Shown: positions 1 through 13,140 of the stretch, in pieces
Layout of the letters: each line of letters begins with the position of its first letter
Numbering within the stretch: the first letter of the stretch is position 1
Assembly (NCBI GenBank): GCA_024138025.1
Contig: JAMXBD010001585.1
Coordinates: forward strand, 273,557-337,556
DNA from: Combretum micranthum
Taxonomy: Eukaryota; Streptophyta; Magnoliopsida; Myrtales; Combretaceae
Direction: 5' to 3'
DNA length: 64,000 bases
Notes under the pieces: generated by a model
Told to the model about the DNA's origin: nothing
The model's database searches: none
Seen by the model: the letters and a program-made list of their open reading frames with translations, nothing else
Position numbers and translations under genes: made by a program

Positions 1-1022
1 TCTAAAAAATTATTTTATGAAAATAACAATATTTTTGAAATATTTTCCAATTATTAAATTAATTTTATTTATTTTTAGTATCGGATCTTAAACAGAATCT
101 GATCCCGTAAAGACCCGAAATGAATTAAATTTTAGAAAAACAAAATTTTCTATAACATATAAAATAATTATCTAAAAATATAAGGCTTATAAAAATAATA
201 AAAATTTTGTAATGAAATAAAAATGAATAGTGCAAAAGACTAATCAATTACCGGTAATAATGGAAATACGATAAAAAGGTTATAACTGTAACTTTTATAA
301 CCCGAAAAATTATATAACTGATATATTTAGAAATCTTATGAAATTACGAGTCTAACGGTACTATTGGTATATTTTTGATATCTCGAGCCCCGGGACACGC
401 TTTTCGAAGTCTGTATCCGAACGGGTTCGAAATAGGTCAAAAATTTACCAATCTGATATTTTTAAACAAACTCATATTACTATGAGCTATTCTACATATC
501 TAAACTACATCTCGGCCTCTAGGGTTAGGGGCGCTAGATTGCCGGACTTACACTATTGTATTCTGGTTAGGGTTTCCGGGTGATTTTCCGGTTTAGACCT
601 TTGCCAATTTGGAAACTGATATTTATGTTTATACAATATATTTAATTTGAGAAATTTATTTTAAATTTTATTTTTGTAAGTATTTAATATCTTTTAATGT
701 TTTCGGAATTCTTGAATTGAGTTATATTTTCGAAAGTCAATCGTTATTTGCTTTTTAATAATTTGTTTTTGAGCTTTCTATTACCTGTTTGTATAAGTCG
801 GAGTTAAATATGGAATTTTTCGTACGTCGGGGTTTTGAATTTGAAGACCACTGAGTTCTTATTTTATTGTTTAAAGATTTTCATTTTCTCAAGATTAAGA
901 AGTTTCTGAATTCGTTTGTGAATTAGGACTTATCGAAATTCGGTTTTAATTTGGAGTGATTTTTAGGGTTTATTTTCGAAGTTCATCTTAAAATTATTTA
1001 TTGAAATTTTCCGGGGCTTACA
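1..1022 (-). mobile_element. Long LTR (family B), 5' part, cut by window edge
   Basis: On the minus strand this begins at 1022 with TGTAAGCCCCGG and is a clear inverted copy of 3897 to about 4915 on the plus strand; the two can be aligned almost end to end, including the AT-rich tail at positions 1-60. It ends on the plus strand as GGGGCTTACA at 1022, directly against decayed reverse transcriptase coding sequence. It is therefore an LTR inserted in the retroelement that resumes at 1023. The other end lies outside the window, so its target duplication cannot be tested. There is no coding sequence. Confidence 0.75.
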
Positions 1023-3896
1023 AACGATATAGAGGGCCAGTAGTACTTGATAAAGATTCTAATGGAGCTCCTTTCCTCATGAGTTGTTGGAGAAGGTATG
1101 AGATTTCTGCAAGGCCAGGCACAAACTGTCAAACATAAGAGACTTTACCATGAAACTCTTTAGTTCCTTTTGATTTCTTAGCGAAGGAATCAATTGAATT
1201 GCTTGTACTTTCGTAGGATTGACATCAATCCTTTTTTATGAACCACAAAACCGAGCAATTTCCCAGATGCTACTCCAAACACGCACTTCAAAGGGTTCAT
1301 ACGGAGTTTACAAACTTAACACTATTCAAATACTTTCTTCAAGTGGACCAAGTGATTAGGTGCTCATTTTGACTTAATGACAATGTCATCAACATAGTCC
1401 TCCAGAAATCATACATCAAGTCATGGAATATTGTAGCCATTACATGTTGACATGTGGCACCAACATTCTTTAATCCAAATGGCATGACTGTGTAGTGGAA
1501 ATTTCCTATAGGTGTGTAAAAAGCACTGCATTTAGCGTCTCTAATGGCCATCTTAATTTGATTGTAGCCATTGAATCCATCCATGAATGAAAATAACCCG
1601 TTTCTTGTTATGCCATTCACTAACATGTCAACATTAGGGAGTAAGAAATCATCTTTGGGCAAGCTTTTTAGGAGATCCCGAAAGTCAACGCATATGCGTA
1701 TTTGGCCATTTTTCTTCTTTATTAGGACAATATTTGCTAGCTAAGTGGGATGCTCAATAGGTTTAATGAAACCTACTCTAAGTAACTTCTCAATTTTGCC
1801 TTTCATTTGCATCTTTACTTCTAGTCAGAAGCTCGTGATCCTTGCTTTATAGGGTTGATCCCTGTTGTAATGTTTAATCTATGCACCATGAGATTGGGTC
1901 AAGTCCTAGCATCTCCTCATATGCCTAAGCAAAAACATCTCTATATTTTTTTAGTAGTGCTATGAGAGGTGTTTTGATTTCTTGTGGAATACTTTTGCTT
2001 ATGAAGATTGGTCGTGGTGACTTACCTAGTCACACTAGATCCAACTGTTCTATCTCCTCAGTTTGAGGCTTAATTTGATCTTGCATTTGTATGTGTATGT
2101 GTGTGTTGGGGAGGGGAGGAGGGGGCGTGGTTTTGGGTGCTTGAACTGGAGTGGGGCTGAAGAAGATAAGCAATCTTCCTCAAGCCCTTGAGACTGTCAT
2201 AAAAGGTATACCTTTCATCCATCTTCCCTGATGAAACTATCAATTTCTCCAACTACTTTTCTTTTCTTCTTACCCTCGCGACAACCAAACGACTTTCTCT
2301 TTTTTTGCTAAACCATTTCACTTTCTTCTTACATAAGTAATGTGGTACCAGTGGGTCTCACAATAGCCATTTCTTCTTCTTCATCGAAGAAAGCTAATTC
2401 GATAAAGTATGACTTGTTGCATTCGAAAGGATTTTTGGTAGTTGGGATGAATACGTCTTTTCCTTTCTAATGACCTTTGATGCATCGGTGCCATGTGGAA
2501 AGTATTAAGTGGCAATCATGCAGCCATTCCGACAGATGAGTAAGTGATGGGAGACTAACGCATCAATCACATGAAAAGTGGTGGAATCTCATATAGGCCC
2601 AATCTTGAGATTCACATTAATGTATTCTATTGTATCTGTAGACGAGTAGTTGAAGCCATTTACAGATATGGGTTGTTTAACCAGTTTTCTGATGTCAAGC
2701 TTAGCAGCTTTGAATGTAGTCACAGGCATGATGTTTATGGAAGGACCATTGTCTATAAATGTTCTCCTCATAGGGTATCATTGAGTAAAACTTCCACATA
2801 TAGAGGGCGGTTATGACTGCATCAGAAAATAAGATTGTATTCTTGTGTGCATCTTCCATTCTTGTCACAGGCCGCACTAGATTGCACTCTACATATTAAC
2901 CTTCAGATATTTGCACGAATACAAATGCTGCAGCAAGTTGTGTCTTCTCATTCAAACCTAGGAGATCAAAGAAACTCTTAAAGTTAGAAGAGTTTAGTAA
3001 AGCCGCCACAATAGGTAAACACTCAAGCTCTTCACCTTTAATTGATTTTCTTTCATCATCTTTGGTCTTGACAGGTAGCGCCTCATTTATCTCTGACATT
3101 GAAGGGTCATAAGTGACAGCATTTACAGTACCACGTTGATTGTTATACACAGGTAATGGATTATTCCTGATGTCGTTATTATCAATGATAACTTCCCATT
3201 TTGCACTCTCTCATTGAATATCTTCTTCAATGTCCAACAATATTTAGTGGCCTATTGTTCTATGCAATCTACAAAACTTAGGATTATTCTTTTCTTCAGT
3301 TGCAAGTAATGTTTAGCTCTTGGGACTTTAATATTCCCATTTGTAGCCATTTTTCAAGCATTGCATGTACCTTACCCATTAAGCATGGGTAAGATAATGA
3401 TGATGCAGGGGTTCCTTACTCCTCACCTTTTAGCTTATTCCCTCCCTTAAAGCTATCGCCTTAGGTCGAGTTCACAAATGAAGCCTTTTTGTTAAACCTT
3501 CCATTTTTTCCCCTCTATCGTGTGACAAAATTGTTAGTCCTTCGTACATTTTCAACTAAAGTGGCAAAGGAAACCAACAAAAAGTTCTCAAGGTATACTA
3601 CATACTCAGTAAATATTCATTTGATACATATTTTCACCAACTCTTTCTCATCACACATGTCCTCGATGTCAAGGGAGCATTATCTAAAGCTCTCAATATT
3701 GTCCATGAGGTCCTCTTTGGGCTTTTGTTGAATGCATCCCATGTCAGGTAGAGTGACCTGCTCTCAACTGGAGGTGAACTTTTTGAGGAACATTTTGCAC
3801 ATGCTTCCTCGTAAATCTACTAACCTAAGAGGAAAGTTGACACACCAGGTTTATGCCTTTTTTGTGAGAGACTTTAAGAATTCTTTTAATTTAGGT
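1023..3896 (-). pseudogene. Tat-type Ty3/gypsy gag-pro-RT fragment
   Basis: Decayed retrotransposon polyprotein read right to left. About 3896-3180 is the gag C-terminal part, including a degraded zinc-knuckle region. About 2771-2589 is an aspartic protease whose active site reads DNGPS (family D-T/S-G). About 1662-1339 is reverse transcriptase with the blocks LFSFMDGFNGYNQIKMA and VMPFGLKN. It is colinear with the better copy at 43.1-49.5 kb, which fixes the frame and lineage. Many stops and frameshifts are present; the YVDD region just left of 1450 is frameshifted. Both ends are interrupted by family B LTRs: at 1022, and at 3897, with gag continuing at 12695. No RNase H or integrase remains inside the window. 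Confidence 0.8.
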
Positions 3897-5436
3897 TGTT
3901 AGCCCCGGAAAATTTCAATAAATAATTCCAAAATAAACATCGAAAATAAACTCTAAAAATTACTCCAAATTAAAACCGAACTTCGACTAGTCCTAAATCA
4001 CGATCGAATCTAGAAAATTTCTTAATCTTGAGAAAATGAGAATCCTTAAAAATAAAATAAGAACTCAACAGTCTATAAATTCAAAACCACTACGTATGAC
4101 AAATTCTATACTTAACTCTGATTTATAAAATCGGGTAATATAGAACCCAAAAACAAATTATTAAAAAGTAAATAACGATAAACCTTCGAAAATAAAACCC
4201 AATTCAAGAATTCCAAAAACGTTAAGAGATATAAAATACTTAAAAAATAAATTTTAAAATAAATTTCTCAAACTAAATGTGTTGTATAAACATAAACCCT
4301 CAGTTTCCAATTTGATAAAGATCTAAACCGGAAAATCACCCGGGAACCCTAAGTGGAATATAGTAGTTTTAGTCCGTAATCTCGCGCTCTTAACTCTAGA
4401 GGCCGAGGTATAGTGTAAGTATGTAGAGTAACTCATAATAATATAAGATCGTTTAAAGATAGCAGATTGGTAAATTTTTGACCTATTTCGAACCCGTTCG
4501 GATACAGACTTTGAAAAGCATGTCCCGAGGCTCGAGATATAAAAAATATACCATTAATACCGTTAGACTCGTATTTTCATAAGGATTTCAAAAATATCAG
4601 TTTTATAATTTTTCAATAACTAGAAATATTTGATTTTGCAATTATATTCATATTTATTTACTACCGATAATTAACTAGTCTTTTGCACTATTCACTACTA
4701 TTCGTTACACAATTTTACTATTCTCATAAACCTTTATATTTTTAGATAAATATTTTATATATCATAGAAAATTCTGTTTTTCTAAAATTTAGTTCGTTTC
4801 AGGTTTTTACGGGATCAATTTCTATTTAAGGCCCAATATGAAAATAAAATAAATTAATTTAATAATTGGAAAATATTTCAAAAATATTTTTATTTTCATA
4901 AAATAACTTTTTAGAATTTTTTGGGTTATAAAAATATCAATTATAGCTCATATTCACGTATTTTGATCATACCGGTAACTTATTTGATAATTCACTAAAA
5001 TAAATTAATTATTTATCTTATTTTAATTATGAAAAATCTGCTACAAAAATTTGGAATGCATTTTCTTTTTTTATTTTTATTTTATTTATTAAGAAAGTAC
5101 TCTTACAAACACATACCTATAGTACACCTTTCACACATCACCTCTTTTTCACTTCAATCTTTCTACACTTCATGTATCACTTCATGGTAGATTTTTTACC
5201 TCTTTTTGCTGCCCTCTTTGTCCTTTGAAACACTCCAAATTTGATTAAAATAAACCTATTTCAATCTTTCCTTAAGAAGCAACACATACACTTAGTTACA
5301 TATTATAATTTCAAGTAAAAAACCAACTAAATCTCTCTCCTTCTCTCTTCCAAATTCATGCCAGCCAAGGAAAGAACAAGCTGCCATTTTCCTTTTTTTT
5401 CCTTCATTTAAGGTGCCTTTAACTCCTCCTATCTTT

Positions 5437-5446
5437 TTATATATAC
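5437..5446 (+). promoter_or_regulatory. TATA box of the family B LTR (outer copy)
   Basis: TTTATATATA is followed by a pyrimidine-rich CTCTCTCTC leader, the usual plant core-promoter arrangement. Its orientation agrees with the 5'-to-3' direction inferred from the LTR ends. It lies about 1.5 kb from the 5' end, which makes this part U3-like. Confidence 0.5.
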
Positions 5447-5633
5447 TCTCTCTCATTCACACATTTAACCCTTTATCATTCTTTATATTTTTCCTCTCTA
5501 TTTTCCTTTCTTTCTCTCTTCATTTGTTCTTGTTCTTGCAAAAACACTTGCTGCCCCTATTCAATAAATGAGCTCCCACACATATTTCTTCAAGATCCTT
5601 TGGTAAACTCTTATCCAAGGCTTCCACAGATGA

Positions 5634-8600
5634 TATCACGCCCAAAGGGTACCTTAAACGTGACAGTCCGCCACATACGATATTAAAACTTAAGAATAAC
5701 TTCCGAAGTCATTCGAAAGTTTTCAACACCATATGTAAGGCGTCTATCACAACAATAGGAGACACCGATGGGATGTATAGTTCGAGATAGTAAATACAGC
5801 ATACAAGAATCTAAATAATCATCCAATTTATCATTAAGAGAATATAATCCTTACATCATCTTAGGGGTTTTCCCCTATAATTCTCCAAACAATCATAATA
5901 TCATCTTAATCTTTCTCACAACAAAATAATACTAACACCAAAGACATTAAAGGATATTTAACCTAAGATCTTCAAAAGATTTTCAGAAGTTTTTCTAAAA
6001 CATCGTCCCACTCGAGTATATGAATTCTTCGGGCATAAAAGATATAGTCCTGTTACAACAAATATCTATCGGAGTATAAGCATAACTAGCTTAGTGAGAA
6101 TATTTCTGAATCAATGTATTGGTATAAATAATTTCAAACAAGTTATTAAACAAGCATATGAATGCATCAAGCAAGTGATCAAGCAATACATATGATCTAC
6201 CGAAAATCATATGTTTGAATGAATTTACGCCTTCATTCAGGGTTAGGTGTTTCAGGCTCTTTAAAACCCATCTTTAAAATCCTACTCATGTAGTTTATTT
6301 CAAGCACCTACTCGCCCATCATAAAATAGTTCTTTCAGGCTCCTAATCGCCCATCTTGCAAATTTCTGGCTACTGCAACCCAGCTACTATACTCTTATCC
6401 ATCGAGTACAGTAGCTCATGAGATGAAACTAACTACTTGATATGCATGAATCAATTAATATAACTCATAATATATTATTAGAGTAATTTAAAGGTGATCA
6501 TAAAATTTGTACACACCCCAATAGAATAAAGTAAAACATAAGTTTAATTAACAATGATTCATGCCTCGGTATGTTTATCATTCTTTCAACCAATATTATC
6601 ATACATAATTCATTTTCATCTTTTCCTACTTCTAGTGCCTCTAGCTACAAGCACAATCAAGTATGTGAAAGGTAGGAAATAAACTCACTTGGCATGAGGA
6701 TCTATCTTTCTTACGGATGAGTCGATCGGCAAATCTACTAATCAAAATAATCCTCCGGATATGAATACTCCTCCTCGGAATCACCTAATCAAGAAAAATA
6801 CCTATAATGAGTATTTCTTATTGATTATATGGTACTTATCAAAAAATATGTCATAAGATCGTTAAAATTCGTATAGAAGGTAATTCCAACTTAAAATGGT
6901 CATAACTTAGTCATTTTAACTCGGAATTGCGCAAATAATATACATTTTCTACCTACTCAAAAAGATCTATCCATTTCTAAGGCTATTTTTGTCATAAAAA
7001 ACCATTTGGGTTGAAACATACTACGGTACAGAATAGTTACGAATTTATAGTTCAAAATATGATTTTTCCAAACTTCATTTCACTCAAAAATCCTTAAGCA
7101 AAATATATAGATATATATATAGTTGAAAAATCCTTTGAACATATATTTATACTCATATTGTATGCATGATTTTTGTAGTATTGTCTAACATTGATATTTC
7201 ATAAACAATTTGTCTTTAAGGGTTTTAAAAGATAAAATTTTGAAAATTTCTCCTTTTTGAATTGTTAAAAGGAAAACTAAAATATATTTGAGTTGTTATG
7301 AGTAAATGTTTTTCTATTATAATTTCATTTTCTCACTTTTCAAAAGTAAATTCATTTTCAAAAATTTAGTTCTTTAAGTTATCTACTAACTTTATTTCTA
7401 GTGATTAAAAATAAGCTTTTCAAAATATTCTTTAAGTTTTTGATGTGGTCAAATATTTGAAGTTGTGTTAAATATATATTTTCCTCTTTTTATATTCTTT
7501 CTCTTCTTTAGGAAATAGATATACCTTTAAAACTTTACTTTTTGGCAAATTTTATTTTTCTAAGTTGGTTTTCAAAATAGTGAGTTGACTTTATTTTGGT
7601 TTGAAAAACTTGTTTTATTCTTAATATTTGTTAAATGGTAGAATAATTCCCTCAGAAAAGTTTAGAAGAAAAGCTTTCTTAATAAAGAATTGTTAACATT
7701 AAAACTTAGCAAAAATTTCATTTTGAAAAGAGAATAACAATATAAAAATTAAGTTTTAAAGAAACTTTCTTAGTATGTGATTTTCAAAGTCTATAATCTA
7801 TTTAAGTCTTAAAAGGTATGATTGAGTTAAAATCCTTCAATGCTAAAAATTCTTCATTTATGGAGTATTAAGTTTCAATTTATAAAAGAAATGAGTTCCT
7901 TTTATTATTTTGAAGAATTTTACATTACTACTTCTTCTAAAATTTATGATTAGCTTATCCTATGAAAAGAGTTTAAAAACAAAACTTAGATCTTTTGTTA
8001 AAAAAAAAAATTCCTTTTGTTAAGAAATCTAGTTTACTTTTCTTTATTTAAGAAAGAAAAAAAAATTAATTTAAGACAACAACATTCTAATCATGCATGA
8101 ATATGATTATGTAGCAATGTAAAAGTAAAGATAATACATAATAAGATAGAAGAAATACTTGTAAGTAAATAAACATAATAAAATAGTCAAGCATTGGGAA
8201 CCTTAACTTCATCAAGGTATCCCGATCATGTATTGGGAGCCTTAGCTTCATCAAGGCACCAGGACTAAGAATAGACTTGTCTCAAAAGAAAAGAAAAAAA
8301 AAAAGGAAATTATTTGACTTGATATAGACAAGTCTAAGACTAGAAAGCCTAGTCTTAATAAATTGCATAAAACAAGTAAATAAATAAATTGCAAGATATG
8401 AAAATAAATAAATAACAAATGAGCTTATATGCTCTAAATAAATATATATACATAGTATACATAATACTATATAAGTTAGATTAGAGCAAAATAATAATAA
8501 CAATAATAACAATAATAACAACAATATAATAACATAATGTAAATAGGAACATAAACAAAAACAAAACATGAACATATTGTTGCTTCTTTAACTTATATGA

Positions 8601-9759
8601 GTCTAAGAACCATACACTAAGCTCATGCTAAGTTGTATGAACATGATAAAGAATATAGATAGGATTTTTACCTAAGGTTTAATGAAGGTTTGAAAAGAAA
8701 TGAATGGGTTTTGTGTTTGTTATTTTCTTCTTGAAGTGTAGTGAATGGTAGAGAGTATTTTGAGAGAGATTTGTTGAGAGAGATTTTGAAAGGAAATTTT
8801 GATAGAGTTTTGTTATGTAAAATGGATGTGTGAAAGAATGAAGGAGGAAGGGGGTATTTATAGAATTTTTGGAGTGAATTTTTGATGTAATAAAATAAAT
8901 TGAAAAGAAAATAATATAGAGAAGGAGAGAGGGAGGCCAGCACATAAAGGAGAGAGAGAGAGGATTTTTATTTTTTTGTAATTTTTGTACAAAAAAGAAA
9001 TAATTGTAAAGTTTGATGTGAATAAAGTTGTATTGGAAATGTAAAAAGTAAGAAAATAGGTATGTAGGTAGTAAGAAATAGGTGTAAGAAAAAATAGAGA
9101 TAGTGAAATTGTAATGAATGGTAAGAATAGTACTATGAATAGTAGACTAGACATATAAAATACCGGTAGTAATAAAAATACGCGTAAATGAGTTATATCT
9201 GTTATTTTTAGTTACCGAAAAATCCTAAAACTGATATTTTTGAAATCCTTGTTTAATTATGAGTCTTTTGGTGTTAATGAAATATTTTTATTATTCCGAG
9301 CTTCGGGACACGCTTTTCGAGAACTGATCCCGTTTAAGTCCGAAGGACACTCGAAATTCGCAAATGTGATATTTTTATATTACCCTATATTATTACAAAC
9401 TATTTTAAATCATTAACTTAATTTCGTTTTCTAGGGTTTCAGAACGCAGGATTGCCGGAGTTGAAATTTTTTATTGTCTTAACCTTTGTTGACTTTTGAA
9501 ACTCTGGTTTGACTAGGTTAGGGTTTGATCCAACTTTACCCTAGAAATTGAGGGGTTTATATCACGGATCGGATAGGTGTTCCTTCTCATGTTCGGTTTT
9601 TGAATCAAATGATTATTGAACTTTCTATTTTTGTTTTTGAAGATTCCCTTATGAAATCCCGTGATCGAAATTGGTTAAGGTTCAGTTTCAACTTGGGTCA
9701 AACTTTAGGGTTTCGATTCAGTATTCCAAAACCATTCTCGAAAAATTCAGGGGCTTACA
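5634..9759 (-). mobile_element. Nested family B solo LTR in opposite orientation
   Basis: Read on the minus strand this starts TGTAAGCCCC at 9759 and ends with GGGCGTGATA at 5634 (expected GTGACA), and it aligns to the surrounding LTR in inverted orientation over both halves. For example, the segment around 6060-6110 is the inverse of 12285-12325, and 6640-6680 is the inverse of 11670-11720. The flanks GATGA (5629-5633) and GATAG (9760-9764) agree at the first three bases and differ by transitions, compatible with a decayed 5-bp duplication. At about 4.13 kb it is shorter than its host copy, mainly through a deletion in the 5' (U3-like) part. Open frames of up to about 98 codons at 8282-9154 lie in low-complexity DNA and look non-coding. 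Confidence 0.65.
8855..8862 (-). promoter_or_regulatory. TATA box of the nested family B LTR
   Basis: TATAAATA on the minus strand, about 0.9 kb inside the nested LTR, followed by a CT-rich leader and a TCTCTCAA-rich stretch. It is the positional counterpart of the TATA box near 5440, so the two nested copies would have fired toward each other's strand. Confidence 0.5.
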
Positions 9760-10069
9760 GATAGTATAGGTGAAGTATAGTGAGAGTTTCATACATCAAA
9801 TGACCTTCCATAAGCTTCAAAGCTAAGGATGATGATGCCAAAATGAAACACTCATCTTATCCATGATTATTCTCTTGTAATATTATTATTTTCTTGCTAG
9901 CAATGGTTATATTTTATTGATCTAACTTTTATGTAACTTTGATTATGTTTATGTTTAGATTTATGAGTTTATAGTTTACTACCATGGATTTCTTTTATAT
10001 TTATTCATAGTAAGTGTAGATCTTGGTTTTGAACCCAAACAAAAATGGTGAAACTCGTATCTAGGCAAA

Positions 10070-11060
10070 ACCCATATTTAAAAACCACTTTCCAAATGTC
10101 AAAATGGAAGTTTTATTTGAAATAATGAAGGCTTAATGGGTATATATCAAGACTTCATTTTATATGGTTCAAAGGTGATTTCAAAGATTATTTTTCAAAA
10201 CAAAATTCTATTTTCAGATCTAGACAAAGGCATGACTTAAAAACATGTTTTCCAACTCAAAAATGAAGTTTTTATTCAAGATATGGAAGGCTCTTAAGAT
10301 AGGATATGTAAGGGATGAATTTTCATAAGTTTAGATGGATTTTATGAAAAGATATATCCAAAAACAAATTTTGTAAATTTGGATCTCAACCAAGACCAAT
10401 TTTGGAAACCCATTTTTCAACACCAAAATGAAGGATTTGTTTAAAAAATGAAAGGCTTATGGAATAGATATCAATAGGAGATGTTTTTGATAAGTAAATG
10501 GTAGATCTACTAATAGAGATTCTCAAAATAGGAAGAGATTACAAAGTATAAAATTTAAGTTTTATCCTAACCTTGTAAAATTCGGATGGTTTCAAGACCA
10601 TGCCTTAAAAACCCTTTTATTAACTCCAAAACTTGAGTTTTATATGAAAAATGAGGAGTATAGGTCATAGATATCATCAAGCAAATATTTTTATAAGTTG
10701 AGATGGGATTTGCTAAGAAAAACATGTAGAACAAAGAGTAGAAATAAAGTAGGAAAATTTGAGTTATTTGTCATTTTAAGAAATTCATAATAATGGAGTA
10801 ATGGCATGAAAACACTTACTGTTCAAACTCAAAATAGAAGTTTTATTAAAGAAATAAAGTCCTTAGTGGCTAGGTATGGTTGAGCCTTAAGTTTCTAAGT
10901 ATCAAATAAGTTTACTTCAAGGAATCACCACAAGAATAATTTTTACAAAATTCGGATTTTGATGAACCATATTTAAAAACATTTTTACAAAGTGTAAAAT
11001 GGAAATTTTTATTGAAAAATAAAGGCCTTAAGAAATATACATAATGAATACTTAATTTTA
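10070..11060 (+). repeat. Diverged tandem repeats inside the family B LTR
   Basis: At least five or six imperfect units of about 160-210 bp. Each has the theme TTTAAAAAC, then TTTNCAA, then CCAAAATGAAGTTTTAT, then AATGAAGGCTTA, then ATATC (around 10075, 10235, 10405, 10600, 10815, 10975). Inverted counterparts are visible in the other copies, for example at 51420-51520. Unit borders are approximate. Confidence 0.6.
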
Positions 11061-12694
11061 ACAAGAAAAATAAATTTTATCAAGGCATTTTTCTAAAAAC
11101 AAGTGGGAATTGTCAAGAATACAAGACTAGCCTTTCTAAGTTAATTTTTCATAAAGTCTTACAAGGAAAAAGTTTTCTAAAAATTTCTTTTATTCAATAT
11201 CATCAAGAACATGTACATATATATCTCATGACATATCATTTATGATAGTAACTTGTTCATATTGCATGTATACTTGCTTTGGATAGTAGAAACTTCATGA
11301 ACTTTCACAAAATCAATTTCTAAAATTGTTTTCGTTACTGATCTGAAATGATCAGATCTTTTCGAAGCTTAAAAGTTTTCAAAACTTAAATATGATATTA
11401 TAATATATCTTTCGAAGTAGATATAAATCGGTTTATAATTTGCTAAATTCGAGTTAAAATGACCAAGTTATGGTCGTTTTAAGTTGGAATTCCCACTTAG
11501 AACAAGAATTACGAATTTGATAGTTTGTATGAGATAGAATGGATTAGTTTTGAGTTGAAATACTCATTTGGGTATTTCTTTCCTTAGGTGACCTTGCTTT
11601 CGAGGATTCATTGCCACTCGACTATTACGATTGAAAGACCACAGTCCATTGGACATGTGAGTTTGCCTCTTATTTTGTTACCTTATTTGTGCTTGTCGCT
11701 AGTTGCATTAGAATTATAGGAACAAGATAAAAACCGATGTGAATGAGGATGGGATAGATGATGACTTTAATGTATGTATGCCAAAGAATACTAAAGCATA
11801 TTGAAACCATGATTCGATTGGATAACTGCACTGTTCATATTGTTTTTGTTTATGTGTATGATATTGGTTGGTCACTCTAAAAGAATGTATCAATAATTTA
11901 ACCTAAGCAAAAATAAATTGGTCATGCATCGCATCATCAAGTTGCATTTGGTAGCGTGCTACTCTATGCAAGAAGATTGGTATGGTCTGAGGTCACATTT
12001 GGAGAATGAGACCCGGTATCATATTTCATTCATAGGAACTAAAGCACACCGGGGATGCATCCCATATATGAGCTGGCCAAGTCAATTGCTATAAGCCGAA
12101 GGGCTTGGGGACTAGCAGGTCGTGTAGACTTTCAATACCATCCCTAACCCTAGATACGGAGGGTGTAAATCCGTTTTGTGTATGGGTTCCAGATACCCAT
12201 ACATAATTATCTGCTCATGTGTTTGTTCATGCATAGCATATGGATGATTTATAACTTGCTTGTTATGGTACGAAATTAAGGAAACTCTCACTAAGCTAAT
12301 GTAGCTTATACCCCAATAGATGTTTGAATAAAAAGGTTGACGAGAGAATGCTACCTGGGGACCGAGATGGTTGGAGCCGAATATGACTTCGAGATTCTGG
12401 CAGGAAGTAAGAATACTTGAAGATATTAGCTAGGTCTTGTGAATTGCTTTGTAATAGTTTTATGTAGTAAAATCTTTTGACAAATTGTTATTGAAGTATA
12501 GTGAATTGTATTTCCTATACATTGTTACTCAAGTTGTATCAAGATAAAATGTATCACTCTGAGGTATCTCCTCCATGTGTTAGATGCCTTTTGTATAGTA
12601 TGGAAGCCTTCGTGTGACTGAGGTGGTCATTCCTAGGCTTTAATAGTTGTGTACGGCAGACTGCCACGTTTATGGTACCCTTTAGGGCGTGACA

Positions 12695-13140
12695 CAAGTC
12701 ATCGTCTAAGCCATAATCTTCTAAAGTCTCAATATACTTCAACAAGTGCTCTTTCGTGCTTCTTTTTTTACCATTAAATAGCATGAAGTCATGAACTTAG
12801 GACTTATGTAGTCTTTAAGGTTTGGTTTAGCAGCAATACACTAGTTGTATGGGAGTTCGAGATCCAACACTCCCACAATTGATTTTGAATGTATCTCTTT
12901 TAAATAAGCATCAAGATCGTCTTTAGTGGCAAAAGAGCCTCTTGGGGTAGATGGTGCAGCCTCTACAGGCGCAGTAGGTGCTTGATTAAGTTGAGATGCT
13001 GTTCAGTCAATCACAGCTTGAGGTATGGTAGGTGAGGATGAAGAACCTCCAAGCTGGATTCCTATAATCCTTGCTTTAGGTATTGAGTGTTGTTTGTAGT
13101 AGGCTTCAGGGTACAAACTTACTCATTATTTCCTTAGGTG
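12695..13140 (-). pseudogene. Tat-type gag, N-terminal part (continuation)
   Basis: This is the continuation of the gag broken at 3896. On the minus strand one reads a LGGSSSS stretch, then FATKDDLDAYLKEI, then KEARKSTC and a LDDDL block ending at the LTR insertion point. The homologous intact-order segment of the second Tat element (49060-48590) has LGGSSSSHVHS, FITKEDLDIYLKKF and FDDDLKLKEF in the same order. Several stops are present. The gag start itself is not found: similarity fades near 13140, so the element is truncated here, and no primer-binding site or LTR follows. Confidence 0.7.

Larger units (their letters stand above)
3897..12694 (+). mobile_element. Solo long LTR (family B), split by a nested copy
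   Basis: Starts TGTTAGCCCCGG at 3897 and ends GGGCGTGACA at 12694, both inside one gag reading frame: the protein on the left side resumes exactly on the right. The flanks TAGGT and CAAGT are each one transition away from TAAGT, which is the sequence at the homologous intact site near 48592, so this is a decayed 5-bp target duplication. Removing the nested insertion (5634-9759) leaves about 4.67 kb. I infer an LTR because the ends are TG..CA, there is no coding sequence, and a TATA box stands before a transcribed-looking segment. The parent family has no internal domains here, so the superfamily (probably Ty3/gypsy) is inference. Confidence 0.7.

Noticed and set aside
2070..2252. Open frame of 60 codons with HTHTHT run
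   Set aside because: It is the protease-RT linker of the decayed Tat element read through a GT microsatellite.
8282..9154. Four open frames of 88-98 codons on the minus strand
   Set aside because: They lie in AT-rich, CT-biased LTR sequence, overlap each other in different frames, consist of F, L, I, S, Y and K runs, and have no counterpart in the other LTR copies.
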